NCBI GenBank assembly: GCA_013112535.1
Contig: JABFGI010000003.1
Coordinates: forward strand, 206,895 to 270,894
Length of the DNA stretch: 64,000 nt
Reading direction: 5' to 3'
Source of the DNA: Pseudomonadota bacterium
GTDB taxonomy: Bacteria > Pseudomonadota > Gammaproteobacteria > Eutrophobiales > Eutrophobiaceae
The notes under the pieces were generated by a model, which was not told where the DNA came from, made no database searches, and worked only from the letters and a program-made list of their open reading frames with translations. How positions within the stretch are numbered: the stretch's first letter is position 1; the number at the start of each line of letters is the position of its first letter. The translations under genes were made by a program, and so were the position numbers. Positions 8,783 to 19,336 of this stretch are shown here, piece after piece.

Positions 8783-10130
8783 GAATTGCGTCGACAGTCG
8801 AATCGATCTCTGCAGCAGCTAATCTGATTCGAAGTTTATCTCCAGAATTTAGATTTGATGAGTTAGTAATAATTTTACTGGTTTTTTGATCGGTAACGAT
8901 AGCATAACCTCTTTCAAGCGTCGAAACAGGACTCACTGTTTTTAATAATTGTCCCAGATTAGATACTTCATCCTCTGCTTTCTCAAGTGTGCGATTAATT
9001 GAATATATAAATTGCTTCTGTAACACATTAACTTTCTCAAGTTGTCGCGCTATTGTTTGTGCTGGATTTAGATTATTCACTTTCCCGACAATTTCAGACA
9101 GCATAAATCTTTTAGTGGCTATTTGTTTTTCAGCATGGTGTTTCAGGCGCATTGAATATTCATCAGTTCGTTGAATCAATTCCATTAAACGTTGTTTTGG
9201 ATGCGGAAGATGTTTTGATAATAATGTCACCTGATTTTGAAAATTATGAATGGTCTGTTTTTGCGAACGGATTAATTGTTCATTAATGTGTTTTAATTTT
9301 GTTAATATCTCGTCGCTGTCCGGGCTGATTAATTCTGCAGCAGCTGAAGGTGTTGCAGATCGTTGGTCAGCAACAAAGTCGGCAATTGTAAAATCAATCT
9401 CGTGACCGACGCCGCTAACAATCGGTGTTGTTATGTTGAATATCGTTCGTGCTACCACTTCTTCATTGAAAGCCCATAAGTCTTCTATTGAACCACCACC
9501 TCTTGCCAGAATGAGCACATCACATTCTTTACGCTGTTCAGCAAGTTTGATGGCCTTTGCTATTTCTTGCCCCGCACCGTCGCCCTGTACCATAGTCGGG
9601 TAAATAATGATATTTCCAGAAGGGTAGCGGCGATTTAAAATGCTGAGAATATCCCGAACAGCAGCACCCGTTGCCGAAGTAATTATTCCGATATTTTCAG
9701 GAAATCGCGGTAAGCGTTTTTTATGTTTTTCGTCAAATAAACCTTCATCAGAAAGCTTTTGTTTTAATGCTTCAAATGCAAGTTGTAACGCACCGGCACC
9801 GGCAGGTTCGAGCGATTGAATGATGAGTTGGAATTCTCCCCGACCTTCGTATAAACCAACATTGGCTCTGGCCATAACCTGCATACCATTTTCCGGCTCG
9901 AAGCGTAATCCTGACTGGCGGTTTTTGAACATAGCGCATCTGACCTGAGCGGCGTTATCTTTCAGGCTGAAGTAAAGGTGACCGGATGCCGGTTTAGCCA
10001 GATTTGAGACTTCCCCTTGTACCCAAACGGTCGGAAATACATCCTCCAAAACGGTCCGAACTTCGCGATTTAAACGACTTATGGTGTATATATCGTTAGC
10101 AGCAGGTGATTTATTGTTGGATAAGGTCAT
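8772..10130 (-). CDS. xseA: Exodeoxyribonuclease VII large subunit
   Basis: A 452 aa XseA, the catalytic subunit of exonuclease VII, which degrades single-stranded DNA. The N-terminal OB fold (WVQGEVSNLAKPASGHLYFSLKD) is followed by the catalytic region with ARGGGSIEDLWAFN and SGVGHEIDFTIADFVADQRS, and the coiled-coil C-terminal part. It is divergent from guaB, the standard gammaproteobacterial arrangement. The 109 bp spacer 10131-10239 must hold both promoters. Confidence 0.97.
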   Translation of the reverse strand: MTLSNNKSPAANDIYTISRLNREVRTVLEDVFPTVWVQGEVSNLAKPASGHLYFSLKDNAAQVRCAMFKNRQSGLRFEPENGMQVMARANVGLYEGRGEFQLIIQSLEPAGAGALQLAFEALKQKLSDEGLFDEKHKKRLPRFPENIGIITSATGAAVRDILSILNRRYPSGNIIIYPTMVQGDGAGQEIAKAIKLAEQRKECDVLILARGGGSIEDLWAFNEEVVARTIFNITTPIVSGVGHEIDFTIADFVADQRSATPSAAAELISPDSDEILTKLKHINEQLIRSQKQTIHNFQNQVTLLSKHLPHPKQRLMELIQRTDEYSMRLKHHAEKQIATKRFMLSEIVGKVNNLNPAQTIARQLEKVNVLQKQFIYSINRTLEKAEDEVSNLGQLLKTVSPVSTLERGYAIVTDQKTSKIITNSSNLNSGDKLRIRLAAAEIDSTVDAIHEK

Positions 10131-10188
10131 ATTTGCTCATGTTAAGCGAAAAGAATTGCGAAACAAAGCACAAGACGGCTTGCCCTAA

Positions 10189-11700
<1,512 letters not shown>

Positions 11701-11705
11701 ATTTG

Positions 11706-11725
11706 ACACTCTCATATGAGAGTGT
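11706..11725. promoter_or_regulatory. Perfect 20 bp palindrome between guaB and guaA
   Basis: ACACTCTCAT followed directly by its reverse complement ATGAGAGTGT, 5 bp after the guaB stop. As RNA it would form a hairpin without a U-run, so it could modulate guaA expression or stabilise guaB mRNA rather than end transcription. It could also be a protein-binding operator. Confidence 0.7.
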
Positions 11726-11752
11726 TCAATAAACTGGAATAAAGATAATTGA

Positions 11753-13330
11753 ATGACAGCTAATATACATTCTGAACGTATCCTGATCCTTGATTTTGGA
11801 TCGCAATATACTCAACTCATTGCTCGACGCGTTCGCGAAGCCGGCGTTTATAGTGAAATTCATGCCTTTGATATGGGTGATCAGGCCATTGAAGATTTTA
11901 AGCCTAATGCCATTATACTTTCCGGTGGACCGGAATCTGTTACTGAGCTGAATGGTGTTAGAGCATCCGAAATCGTTTTTAATATGGGCGTGCCGGTCTT
12001 GGGTATTTGTTACGGCATGCAAACCATGGCCGAACAATTGGGTGGTAAGGTCGTTAATTCAAATGTCAGGGAATTCGGTTATGCACAAATTCGTGCTCGT
12101 GGACATTCAAACCTATTAAAAGATATTCAGGATGAAGTAAACGATGAAGGGCATGGCTTATTAAATGTCTGGATGAGTCATGGTGATCGTGTTGATGCAT
12201 TGCCCGACGGTTTTAAAGTCATTGCTTCGACGGCAAATGCGCCTATTGCTGGCATTGCTGATGAATCGCGGCAATTTTATGGACTGCAGTTTCATCCGGA
12301 AGTCACTCACACAACTCAAGGCCAAAATATACTTCAGCGTTTCTTACATGAGATAGCCGGTTGCCAATCACTGTGGACGACTGAGAATATTGTTGAAGAT
12401 GCTATCGCTCAGGTAAAAGAACAGGTCGGTAATGACAAAGTATTATTGGCTTTATCCGGCGGTGTTGATTCTTCTGTCGTCGCTGCATTGTTACATGAAG
12501 CCATAGGTGATCAGTTAACCTGTGTCTTTGTTGATAATGGCTTGCTGCGTTTAAATGAAGGCGATCAGGTCATGGAAACCTTTGCCGAACATATGGGTAT
12601 CAATGTGATTCGGGTTGATGCCGAACAGCGTTTTCTGGATAAATTAGGTGGCGTCGAAGATCCGGAAGTAAAACGTAAGATTATAGGTAATGAGTTCATT
12701 CATATCTTTGAAGAACACTCGAATGATTTTGAAGATATGAAATGGTTAGCTCAAGGCACGATCTATCCCGATGTGATTGAATCAGCCGGTGCTAAAAGTG
12801 GCAAAGCACATGTGATCAAATCGCATCATAATGTTGGTGGATTACCTGATACGATGAAGATGGAATTGGTTGAGCCTTTACGTGAACTGTTTAAAGATGA
12901 AGTTCGCAAGCTAGGCGTACAACTTGGTTTGCCAAAGGAAATGGTCTATCGACATCCTTTTCCTGGTCCTGGCTTGGGCGTAAGAATTTTAGGTGAAGTC
13001 AAAAAAGAATATGCCGATCTACTACGTCTTGCTGATCACATTTTTATAGAAGAACTACGTAAACATAATCTTTACGATGAAGTCAGTCAGGCCTTTACTG
13101 TTTTCCTGCCAGTTCGTTCTGTCGGTGTCATGGGTGATGCGCGTAAATATGATTATGTTGTTTCATTACGTGCCGTTGTTACAGTCGATTTCATGACAGC
13201 ACACTGGGCGCATTTGCCTTATGATTTTCTTGGTCATGTATCCAGTCGTATTATTAATGAAGTCGATGGTATTTCTCGCGTGACTTACGATATTTCAGGG
13301 AAGCCACCAGCCACGATCGAGTGGGAATGA
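11753..13330 (+). CDS. guaA: GMP synthase (glutamine-hydrolysing)
   Basis: GuaA aminates XMP to GMP. The N-terminal class I glutamine amidotransferase has C86 (GICYGMQ) and a catalytic His/Glu pair in QFHPEVTHT. The ATP-pyrophosphatase domain has the P-loop SGGVDSSV, and the C-terminal dimerisation domain ends in [11 protein letters not shown], as in almost all GuaA. The 525 aa length is exact for the family. Second gene of guaBA. Confidence 0.98.
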   Translation: MTANIHSERILILDFGSQYTQLIARRVREAGVYSEIHAFDMGDQAIEDFKPNAIILSGGPESVTELNGVRASEIVFNMGVPVLGICYGMQTMAEQLGGKVVNSNVREFGYAQIRARGHSNLLKDIQDEVNDEGHGLLNVWMSHGDRVDALPDGFKVIASTANAPIAGIADESRQFYGLQFHPEVTHTTQGQNILQRFLHEIAGCQSLWTTENIVEDAIAQVKEQVGNDKVLLALSGGVDSSVVAALLHEAIGDQLTCVFVDNGLLRLNEGDQVMETFAEHMGINVIRVDAEQRFLDKLGGVEDPEVKRKIIGNEFIHIFEEHSNDFEDMKWLAQGTIYPDVIESAGAKSGKAHVIKSHHNVGGLPDTMKMELVEPLRELFKDEVRKLGVQLGLPKEMVYRHPFPGPGLGVRILGEVKKEYADLLRLADHIFIEELRKHNLYDEVSQAFTVFLPVRSVGVMGDARKYDYVVSLRAVVTVDFMTAHWAHLPYDFLGHVSSRIINEVDGISRVTYDISGKPPATIEWE

Positions 13331-13474
13331 AAATGTTTGGAATTATAGATGAATCTTGATGGGAAGAATGTTTACTGTTAAGCAGTCACTAATTACAAAT
13401 TACCATTAAGCCTTTACTTTTTACATAATTATTGTTTCATATGATTTACAGCGGTATGGGTAAATTGGAGTATT

Positions 13475-13494
13475 TCCCGAGAATATATCCGGGA
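13475..13494. promoter_or_regulatory. Inverted repeat upstream of the di-heme peroxidase gene
   Basis: TCCCG and CGGGA separated by 10 bp, 52 bp upstream of the ATG at 13547. The spacing fits a dimeric regulator, and the site lies where a promoter for 13547-14530 would be expected. The regulator is unknown. Confidence 0.4.
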
Positions 13495-13546
13495 TTGTCG
13501 TTTTTATTTATCGCTTGATCGATATCTTAATTTTATGGAGGAAGAG

Positions 13547-14530
13547 ATGAAGCACTTCAGTTGGTTTTTCATTTTCTTACTTTTTTTCACTGCGCCCGTA
13601 ACTTACGCAGATGATGCCGAAAAACTTATGTCCAGAGCCATGCGCTATTTTGAGCCATTGCCGGAAACCATGCCTGAGTCAGAAGACGATACTCTTGAAC
13701 GCATCGAACTGGGCAGAAAATTATTTAATGATAAACGTTTATCAATAAATGACAGTCAGTCATGCGCCACTTGCCATCGCTTAGAGAATGGGGCTGCGGG
13801 CGTTGATAATTTGTCGACTTCACCAGGCGCCAAGGGACAAGTAGGAAGCCGAAACAGCCCAACGGTTTTAAATGCAGGATTTCAGGGCTCCCAATTCTGG
13901 GATGGTCGTGCCGAAAATCTGGTGGAGCAAGCCAAGGGACCTATTTTAAACCCAATAGAGATGGGTATGTTCGATGAAAACTCGGTCGTAAACAAGATTA
14001 AAGGGATTGCTGAATATCGAGATGCTTTTCAAAAGGCATTTCCGCAGGCAAAGCAAGCCATAACTTACCAGAATATTGCAGAAGCCATTGCATCATTTGA
14101 ACGCACCTTGATTACACCAAGTCGTTTTGATGATTTTCTAAATGGGGATACAAATGCTCTAAGCAAAATTGAACTACAGGGTTTAAAAAGCTTTATCAAG
14201 TTCGATTGCGTATCATGTCACGATGCTGTCATGGTTGGCGGGGAATTATTTGAACCACTTGGTAAGGAGAATCCTTATGACAACCAGTCTGACCAAGGCG
14301 TATATGAGATCACTGGGAAGGAAAAGGATCGGATGGTGTTCAAAGTTGCTCCTTTGCGTAACGTTGCTCTGACAGCGCCCTATTTTCATGATGGAAAAAT
14401 TGAGACGCTTTCTGAAGCTGTTCGAAAGATGGGCTGGTTGCAACTGAATGAAAAACTCACCGACCAAGAGGTGAATAAAATTGTCAGTTTTCTTAAAGCG
14501 TTGACGGATAAATCCAGAGTTGAGAAATAA
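13547..14530 (+). CDS. Di-heme cytochrome c peroxidase (MauG/CcpA family)
   Basis: A 327 aa periplasmic di-heme protein. A signal peptide (MKHFSWFFIFLLFF...TYA) is followed by two CxxCH heme sites, C73-H77 (CATCH) and C221-H225 (CVSCH), plus the family motifs NSPTVLNA, FWDGRAE, NPIEMG and PYFHDG. These proteins reduce hydrogen peroxide or oxidise substrates via high-valent heme. I chose ATG 13547 because GGAGGAAGAG lies just before it; an upstream ATG at 13535 would put this SD inside the gene and spoil the signal peptide. It interrupts the usual guaA-tadA order and stands alone. Confidence 0.92.
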   Translation: MKHFSWFFIFLLFFTAPVTYADDAEKLMSRAMRYFEPLPETMPESEDDTLERIELGRKLFNDKRLSINDSQSCATCHRLENGAAGVDNLSTSPGAKGQVGSRNSPTVLNAGFQGSQFWDGRAENLVEQAKGPILNPIEMGMFDENSVVNKIKGIAEYRDAFQKAFPQAKQAITYQNIAEAIASFERTLITPSRFDDFLNGDTNALSKIELQGLKSFIKFDCVSCHDAVMVGGELFEPLGKENPYDNQSDQGVYEITGKEKDRMVFKVAPLRNVALTAPYFHDGKIETLSEAVRKMGWLQLNEKLTDQEVNKIVSFLKALTDKSRVEK

Positions 14531-14584
14531 GGTTTATGACAGGAGCTGACAATTGTCACTAACAGTACCTGGGTAGGGAAAATT

Positions 14585-15043
14585 ATGTCTTACCATGAAA
14601 AATGGATGCAACGTGCTTTTAAGTTAGCTGAAAAAGCAAAGTCTCAAGACGAAGTACCAGTTGGAGCAGTTATTGTTCTTGAAGATAAAATCATTGGTGA
14701 AGGATGGAATCAACCCATATCTGCAAACGATCCTGCAGCTCATGCTGAAATAATAGCATTACGAAATGCGGGCAATAATATCGGTAATTATCGTCTTCCT
14801 GATGCAACCATGTACGTGACACTTGAACCATGCGCTATGTGTGCCGGCGCAATTGTTCATGCGCGGTTGGCTAAACTCATTTATGCAACCGATGATCCTA
14901 AAACAGGTGCCTGTGGTAGTATTTTTAATTTATTGCAAACAGAAGAATTAAATCACAAGGTTGAAATAGAGAAAGGCATACTTGAAGAAGAATGTCGAAC
15001 TTTAATACAGGATTTCTTTAAAGTAAAAAGGATTAAAAAATGA
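14585..15043 (+). CDS. tadA: tRNA-specific adenosine deaminase
   Basis: TadA deaminates A34 to inosine in tRNA-Arg(ACG), the tRNA also encoded in this window at 25630-25706. Zinc ligands H53 (with catalytic E55, HAE) and C83/C86 (PCAMC) are intact. Length 152 aa is typical. Its stop overlaps the ATG of pncC by 4 bp (ATGA), so the two are coupled. Confidence 0.96.
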   Translation: MSYHEKWMQRAFKLAEKAKSQDEVPVGAVIVLEDKIIGEGWNQPISANDPAAHAEIIALRNAGNNIGNYRLPDATMYVTLEPCAMCAGAIVHARLAKLIYATDDPKTGACGSIFNLLQTEELNHKVEIEKGILEEECRTLIQDFFKVKRIKK

Positions 15044-15537
15044 GTGATATCGCAAGTCAACAAGCTGAACAACTTGCTGAACTCTTTTTAAAAAGTTCTG
15101 CTAAGTTAGTAACAGCTGAATCCTGTACCGGTGGTGGCTTGGCTGAAATACTAACGCGCATACCCGGTAGCTCTGCCTGGTTTGAACGTGGCTATGTGAC
15201 TTATTCAAATGAATCCAAAAATGAATTGTTAAATGTTCCAGTAAACACACTCGAACAATATGGTGCAGTCAGTGAAGAAACGGCAATAGCCATGGTGGAA
15301 GGTGCACTTGAAAACAGTCATGCAAATTATAGTGTCTCTATTACCGGTATTGCTGGTCCCGATGGTGGAACAGAAGATAAACCGGTTGGTACCGTTTGTT
15401 TTGGCTGGAGTAAGAGAAACGGAGTCGAAAGAACAACACACATTGTTTTTGAAGGTGATCGATTAAAAATTAGAGAGCAAGCTTGTATGTTAGCTATGCA
15501 GGGATTAATTGATCTGTTACAAAAAGATATCGATTAA
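15040..15537 (+). CDS. pncC: Nicotinamide-nucleotide amidohydrolase (CinA C-terminal domain)
   Basis: A 165 aa stand-alone CinA-C/PncC domain which converts NMN to nicotinic acid mononucleotide in pyridine nucleotide recycling. The motifs TAESCTGGGLAE, PGSSAWFERGYVTYSN, YGAVSEETA and TGIAGPDGGTEDKPVGTV are textbook. It is translationally coupled to tadA. In many gammaproteobacteria pncC directly precedes recA; here five kb of other genes intervene. Confidence 0.95.
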   Translation: MSDIASQQAEQLAELFLKSSAKLVTAESCTGGGLAEILTRIPGSSAWFERGYVTYSNESKNELLNVPVNTLEQYGAVSEETAIAMVEGALENSHANYSVSITGIAGPDGGTEDKPVGTVCFGWSKRNGVERTTHIVFEGDRLKIREQACMLAMQGLIDLLQKDID

Positions 15538-15576
15538 GGTTTTGTTATATTCTGTAAGTTTAGAATTTAGCAAGTT

Positions 15577-15622
15577 GTCATTCCCGCTGTCGCGGGAGTC
15601 CGGTTGTTTATACTGGATACCT
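15577..15622. repeat. REP-like element
   Basis: The stretch begins GTCATTCCCGC and carries the stem TCCCGC-TGTC-GCGGGA (15582-15597), then GTCCGG and CTGGATACC. This is the layout of the common proteobacterial dispersed repeat (GTCATTCCCGC ... GCGGGAATCC ... CTGGAT). No second copy was seen by eye in the window. Confidence 0.55.
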
Positions 15623-15658
15623 GCTCGTAGGCTGATATGACTAATGTGGAGAAATTAA

Positions 15659-16171
15659 ATGGCACGACTCTTTTTTGCATTATGGCCAAATGACGAAGTT
15701 AGAAAAGAGTTACGTAAAGTCTCTAATTTATATAAAGATGAAAACATTCGTCTTACAAAAAACTCAAATCTACATATTACGCTCGAATTCCTGGGTGAAG
15801 TGTCTGAACAAGATCAGGCAGAATTAATACAGCAAACTAACAATATTATAAGTAAACCCTTTTCTTTTGAGCTAACCTCAATAGGTTACTGGCCCAAGCC
15901 TGGCATATTGTGGATAGCACCTGAAATTATTCCAGACGAATTACTGAATTTGGTAAAGCAAATTCAGACAATGGTTAAACAACAAGGTTTGAGAATTGAT
16001 GAACGTCCCTATAAACCTCACGTTACCATTGCGAGAAAGGTAAAGTGGCACACTGTTACAAAAAAGAGTATTCATCTACCATGGATTGTAAGTAGTTTTG
16101 CTTTGATTGTTTCTAAGCCAGGAAATAGCGGAGTATATTATGAGCCAATAGAAGAATGGCCATTAGTATGA
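15659..16171 (+). CDS. thpR: RNA 2',3'-cyclic phosphodiesterase
   Basis: A 170 aa 2H phosphoesterase (LigT/ThpR). The two HxT motifs are H39-I-T41 (NLHITLEFLG) and H121-V-T123 (KPHVTIARK). It hydrolyses 2',3'-cyclic phosphates of RNA ends and can ligate tRNA halves in vitro. The ATG is preceded by GGAGAAATTAA. It follows the REP-like element and is transcribed alone. Confidence 0.93.
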   Translation: MARLFFALWPNDEVRKELRKVSNLYKDENIRLTKNSNLHITLEFLGEVSEQDQAELIQQTNNIISKPFSFELTSIGYWPKPGILWIAPEIIPDELLNLVKQIQTMVKQQGLRIDERPYKPHVTIARKVKWHTVTKKSIHLPWIVSSFALIVSKPGNSGVYYEPIEEWPLV

Positions 16172-16368
16172 ATAATGATCTGTTTTTGACTGCCATTTCA
16201 ACAGGTCAATGCAACAATTTTTATTCACTTCTTAAATATCAACCTGAAACTATAATAAAAGCAGAATATTAAATTCATTAGTGAATTAATTTTTCTGAAT
16301 TTTATATCACTGAAATTTAATATTCATTTTGTTAATATATACCGTTCATTCGAACAAAATACAGAAAA

Positions 16369-17154
16369 ATGCAAAAAACCAGACATCGTATACAATTTCC
16401 CAAAACTGATGTAAACAATCTGAGTCAATCAGAAACATATTTTTATATTATTGAAACAAATGGTAATAAAATAAAGATCCGGTTTCATGATTATGACAGG
16501 ATTTATAATATTCCAGGTCTCTATGAACAATTGTTCTATGATCGTCTGAAATGCACTTCACCAGTAAAAGTAACTGACATACTTAAGAAAGCCGTTGATC
16601 AATCAAATGAAGATTTCTCTAGCTTAAGAGTTTTAGACCTCGGCGCTGGCAATGGATTAGTTGGAGAAGAACTTAAAAAGTATGGTGTATCAAGATTAGT
16701 CGGGGTCGATATCATTCCTGAAGCTAAACAAGCAATGGAAAGAGACAGGCCTCAGTATTATGACGCGTATTATATTACCGATTTTTGTAATATAGATGTT
16801 GATACCCATGATGAATTTGACGGATGGTCACTGGACTGTCTTCTTACTGTAGCGGCTTTAGGTTTCGGTGATATTCCACCAAAGGCATTTATGAATGCAT
16901 TTAACATAATCAACCAGAAAGGTTGGGTTGCATTTAATATAAAGGAATCATTTTTAGACGAAAAAGATCAAAGTGGTTTTTCCAGAATGATACGAGATCT
17001 TATTCTTTCAAAATACCTTGATATATATCACCTGGAGCGGTATCGACATCGTTTATCTATTGACGGAGAACCTCTCTATTATTTTGCAATAGCGGCCAAG
17101 AAAAATGCAGATATCCCCAGTGAAATTTTAGAAAAATATTTGGATGACGAGTAA
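16369..17154 (+). CDS. Class I SAM-dependent methyltransferase
   Basis: A 261 aa protein with a Rossmann methyltransferase core. Motif I is VLDLGAGNG (residues 88-96), followed by the acidic end of beta2 (VGVDIIPEA) and a motif IV-like region (LDCLLTVAALGFGDIPPKAF). The N-terminal 75 residues and the YxxxYRHRLSIDG-like C-terminus are not diagnostic. The substrate is unknown; the organisation resembles small-molecule or quinone-type methyltransferases. It is flanked by 200 bp of AT-rich sequence and interrupts the pncC/thpR-recA neighbourhood. Confidence 0.75.
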   Translation: MQKTRHRIQFPKTDVNNLSQSETYFYIIETNGNKIKIRFHDYDRIYNIPGLYEQLFYDRLKCTSPVKVTDILKKAVDQSNEDFSSLRVLDLGAGNGLVGEELKKYGVSRLVGVDIIPEAKQAMERDRPQYYDAYYITDFCNIDVDTHDEFDGWSLDCLLTVAALGFGDIPPKAFMNAFNIINQKGWVAFNIKESFLDEKDQSGFSRMIRDLILSKYLDIYHLERYRHRLSIDGEPLYYFAIAAKKNADIPSEILEKYLDDE

Positions 17155-17307
17155 GAATATTTTGAGTTTAATTTGAAATGGTGGTTATGGGTGGAATTGA
17201 ATCACCGTTACCAAACATAAGAAGTGCCGTTTCGAAAGAAAATGGATACCTGTGCATGGATGTGAACGGAAATCAAAAGCATTTTATCTACTGTTAATTA
17301 CAGCATT

Positions 17308-18078
17308 TTAAATCCAGGATGTCTTATATAAATTCGCGGGAATCTTGCTTTTAATTTTTTCATGTAACTCAGGTAACTTCGACCAATGAACTCCTTGTTT
17401 GTAATGGTGTGCGGTGTGATAACCGAGATTACCGGTGGTTAAGTTGAAAAAGGGATGTAAGTTATTTCTTGATGCCTCAAATTCATTGTCTGTATTAAGC
17501 CCTGAATGATGATCGTACGTGGCCCACGATGTCAGAACCAAACCGCTAATCATCGGTAATACGAATAAAAATAATCCTGCTGCCGGTTTATAAATCACTA
17601 ATGTTGCAACAATGATAAAAGTGAGCGCACTATAGAATAAAAACTCTCTTTGTTTTTTCGGATGCGATTTGCCGACTTGATAACCACGATAGTAAGCGGT
17701 ACCGGCAACATTCAGTGTGTATTCAAATTCTCCCATATTGTCCCCGTCTTTTCTTTTCCAGCGACTTTCATCTTTTGTTTGATCCAGAAAATTAAGATGA
17801 TGACCAAGTACATGGTGTAACAACCATAGATTCGTTGTCACGCCGGTATGGAGTGCATAAAAGAATTCAAGTAAACGATTAAAGTATTTCGATCTAAAAG
17901 TAGGTGTGTGTTGGTGATGATGATTCCATGCACATATTTTCCCTTTAGGAATAATCATTAATACCCAATATAAAAATAAAATCCAGATGCTTTCGCATAA
18001 GCCGTACAAAGCAAAATCAAGCAGGGAAATCGACAGGATGATAGTGACAGGGATCCTGTCTTCGGGAAACTTGAACAT
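17308..18078 (-). CDS. Membrane fatty acid desaturase family protein
   Basis: A 256 aa integral membrane di-iron enzyme candidate. The three histidine boxes are HHHQH (residues 53-57), HHVLGHH (88-94) and HTAHH (221-225), with four hydrophobic stretches. A fourth HH pair (DHHSG at 190-191) is typical too. It could introduce a double bond into, or hydroxylate, a lipid chain. It is transcribed in the same direction as the WYL regulator upstream (170 bp gap), which may control it. Substrate unknown. Confidence 0.85.
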   Translation of the reverse strand: MFKFPEDRIPVTIILSISLLDFALYGLCESIWILFLYWVLMIIPKGKICAWNHHHQHTPTFRSKYFNRLLEFFYALHTGVTTNLWLLHHVLGHHLNFLDQTKDESRWKRKDGDNMGEFEYTLNVAGTAYYRGYQVGKSHPKKQREFLFYSALTFIIVATLVIYKPAAGLFLFVLPMISGLVLTSWATYDHHSGLNTDNEFEASRNNLHPFFNLTTGNLGYHTAHHYKQGVHWSKLPELHEKIKSKIPANLYKTSWI

Positions 18079-18247
18079 GAGTGATTATATTTAATGAAGG
18101 GGAGCAATTAAGATGCCTTCCTGAAATGGCTTATATCTGCCCTGTTTTAGTTTTTTTTATTAATTATGGAAGTTTATCGAAATTGCTGTTGTCTAGTACA
18201 AGCGACAACTCTACTTAATATGTGACTCGCTCACAAGTTCAATCTAT

Positions 18248-19120
18248 TTAACTAAAAGCCCAGGCAGCAAAGGGTTCAATTTCGTCTCGATTCAAAACAA
18301 TCAATTGGTATTTATTCGGATTTAAATCATGGTTGGCAGTGGTGTCGACAGAAAGTTGCTGCAGCAGGTAGCCAATCAATGCACGTCGAACCTTAATGGT
18401 TATAACGCCCTCGTTACTTCCGTAATCAATTAACAGACTATCCTGTTTTTCCTTATCCAGTTTTGGGTGAGGTGTTAGCTGCACCGAGATTATTTCCGAC
18501 CAGTCATCATCATACTGTGCACTGGATTCGGCATCCTCATCGAGACATTCAGCACTGACAAAACGTGACAGGACAAAGTCTCTGAAATCGAAGGTATCTT
18601 CGTTATAGGCGCGGACATGCCAACGGAAACCGGTATTGACCAGCGAGTGTGGTTCAATAATGCGTTTATTATCAGTTGCTTTATCAGAAAGTGAGCGGTA
18701 ACTAACAAGAAGCTTCTTTTGGTTATGTATCGCTCGACTTATCTGGGAAAGCACCGTTTTATCAGGTAAACGATTGGGAAGAATCATGTTTTCGACAGGA
18801 ATTCCAAATACTGAATCATCCGGATTTGGACCACCGATTACGGTTAAATTTGCTTCCAGCATCGGTAAAACGGTAGCAGGCGATAAATCGGCAAACACTT
18901 CCTTAAATTCAGAACTGGGTACAAAACCGAATACGGCGTGTTTATAGATCAAGTTCTCAGGTGCAATATCGCTGTAAAACTTTAAGTCTTTCGTGGCTGC
19001 CGCATCAGATATGGCAAACGCTCTGGCAACATCACTACGCGTCACTACGCCCGTATAATAAGCCCTTAGCTCGATGTATTGCAGGCGCTGTCGCGTTGCC
19101 CATTTAATTTCGTTCAACAT
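18248..19120 (-). CDS. WYL-domain transcriptional regulator (BrxR/CapW-like)
   Basis: A 290 aa regulator with an N-terminal winged helix (about residues 1-70, MLNEIKWATRQRLQYIELRA), a WYL domain (about 115-205, with LLVSYRSLS and NTGFRWHVRAYNEDTFDFRDF) and a C-terminal dimerisation domain. The FRWHVRAYxxxxxxFRDFVLSRF block is typical of the BrxR/CapW clade that represses BREX and CBASS defence operons. Here no such operon is adjacent: the neighbours are a desaturase (same strand) and recA (divergent). It may be a stand-alone remnant of a lost defence locus or regulate the desaturase. Confidence 0.8.
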   Translation of the reverse strand: MLNEIKWATRQRLQYIELRAYYTGVVTRSDVARAFAISDAAATKDLKFYSDIAPENLIYKHAVFGFVPSSEFKEVFADLSPATVLPMLEANLTVIGGPNPDDSVFGIPVENMILPNRLPDKTVLSQISRAIHNQKKLLVSYRSLSDKATDNKRIIEPHSLVNTGFRWHVRAYNEDTFDFRDFVLSRFVSAECLDEDAESSAQYDDDWSEIISVQLTPHPKLDKEKQDSLLIDYGSNEGVITIKVRRALIGYLLQQLSVDTTANHDLNPNKYQLIVLNRDEIEPFAAWAFS

Positions 19121-19235
19121 GTTTTTGTATGAATCATATTCAAAGTCTTCACCTATCGTGCTGGATTATACAAAATCAGTACAAAGCCAGATAAAATATA
19201 TTATATAGTAAAAAATACTAAGGTGATAAAAAGTA

Positions 19236-19264
19236 TTGACATATAAAAATGTATTAAATATAGT
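19236..19264 (+). promoter_or_regulatory. Predicted sigma70 promoter of recA
   Basis: TTGACA (19236-19241), 17 bp spacer, TATAGT (19259-19264), 73 bp before the recA ATG. This is near-consensus. I see no LexA box of the CTGT-N8-ACAG type around it, although a weak dyad ACAT-N6-ATGT overlaps the -35 region. Confidence 0.7.
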
Positions 19265-19336
19265 CTCACCATAAATGTTGCTCGTTACGAGTGACATGAC
19301 CTAAATAACTAATGATTTATAGAGGGGAGTACGGAA

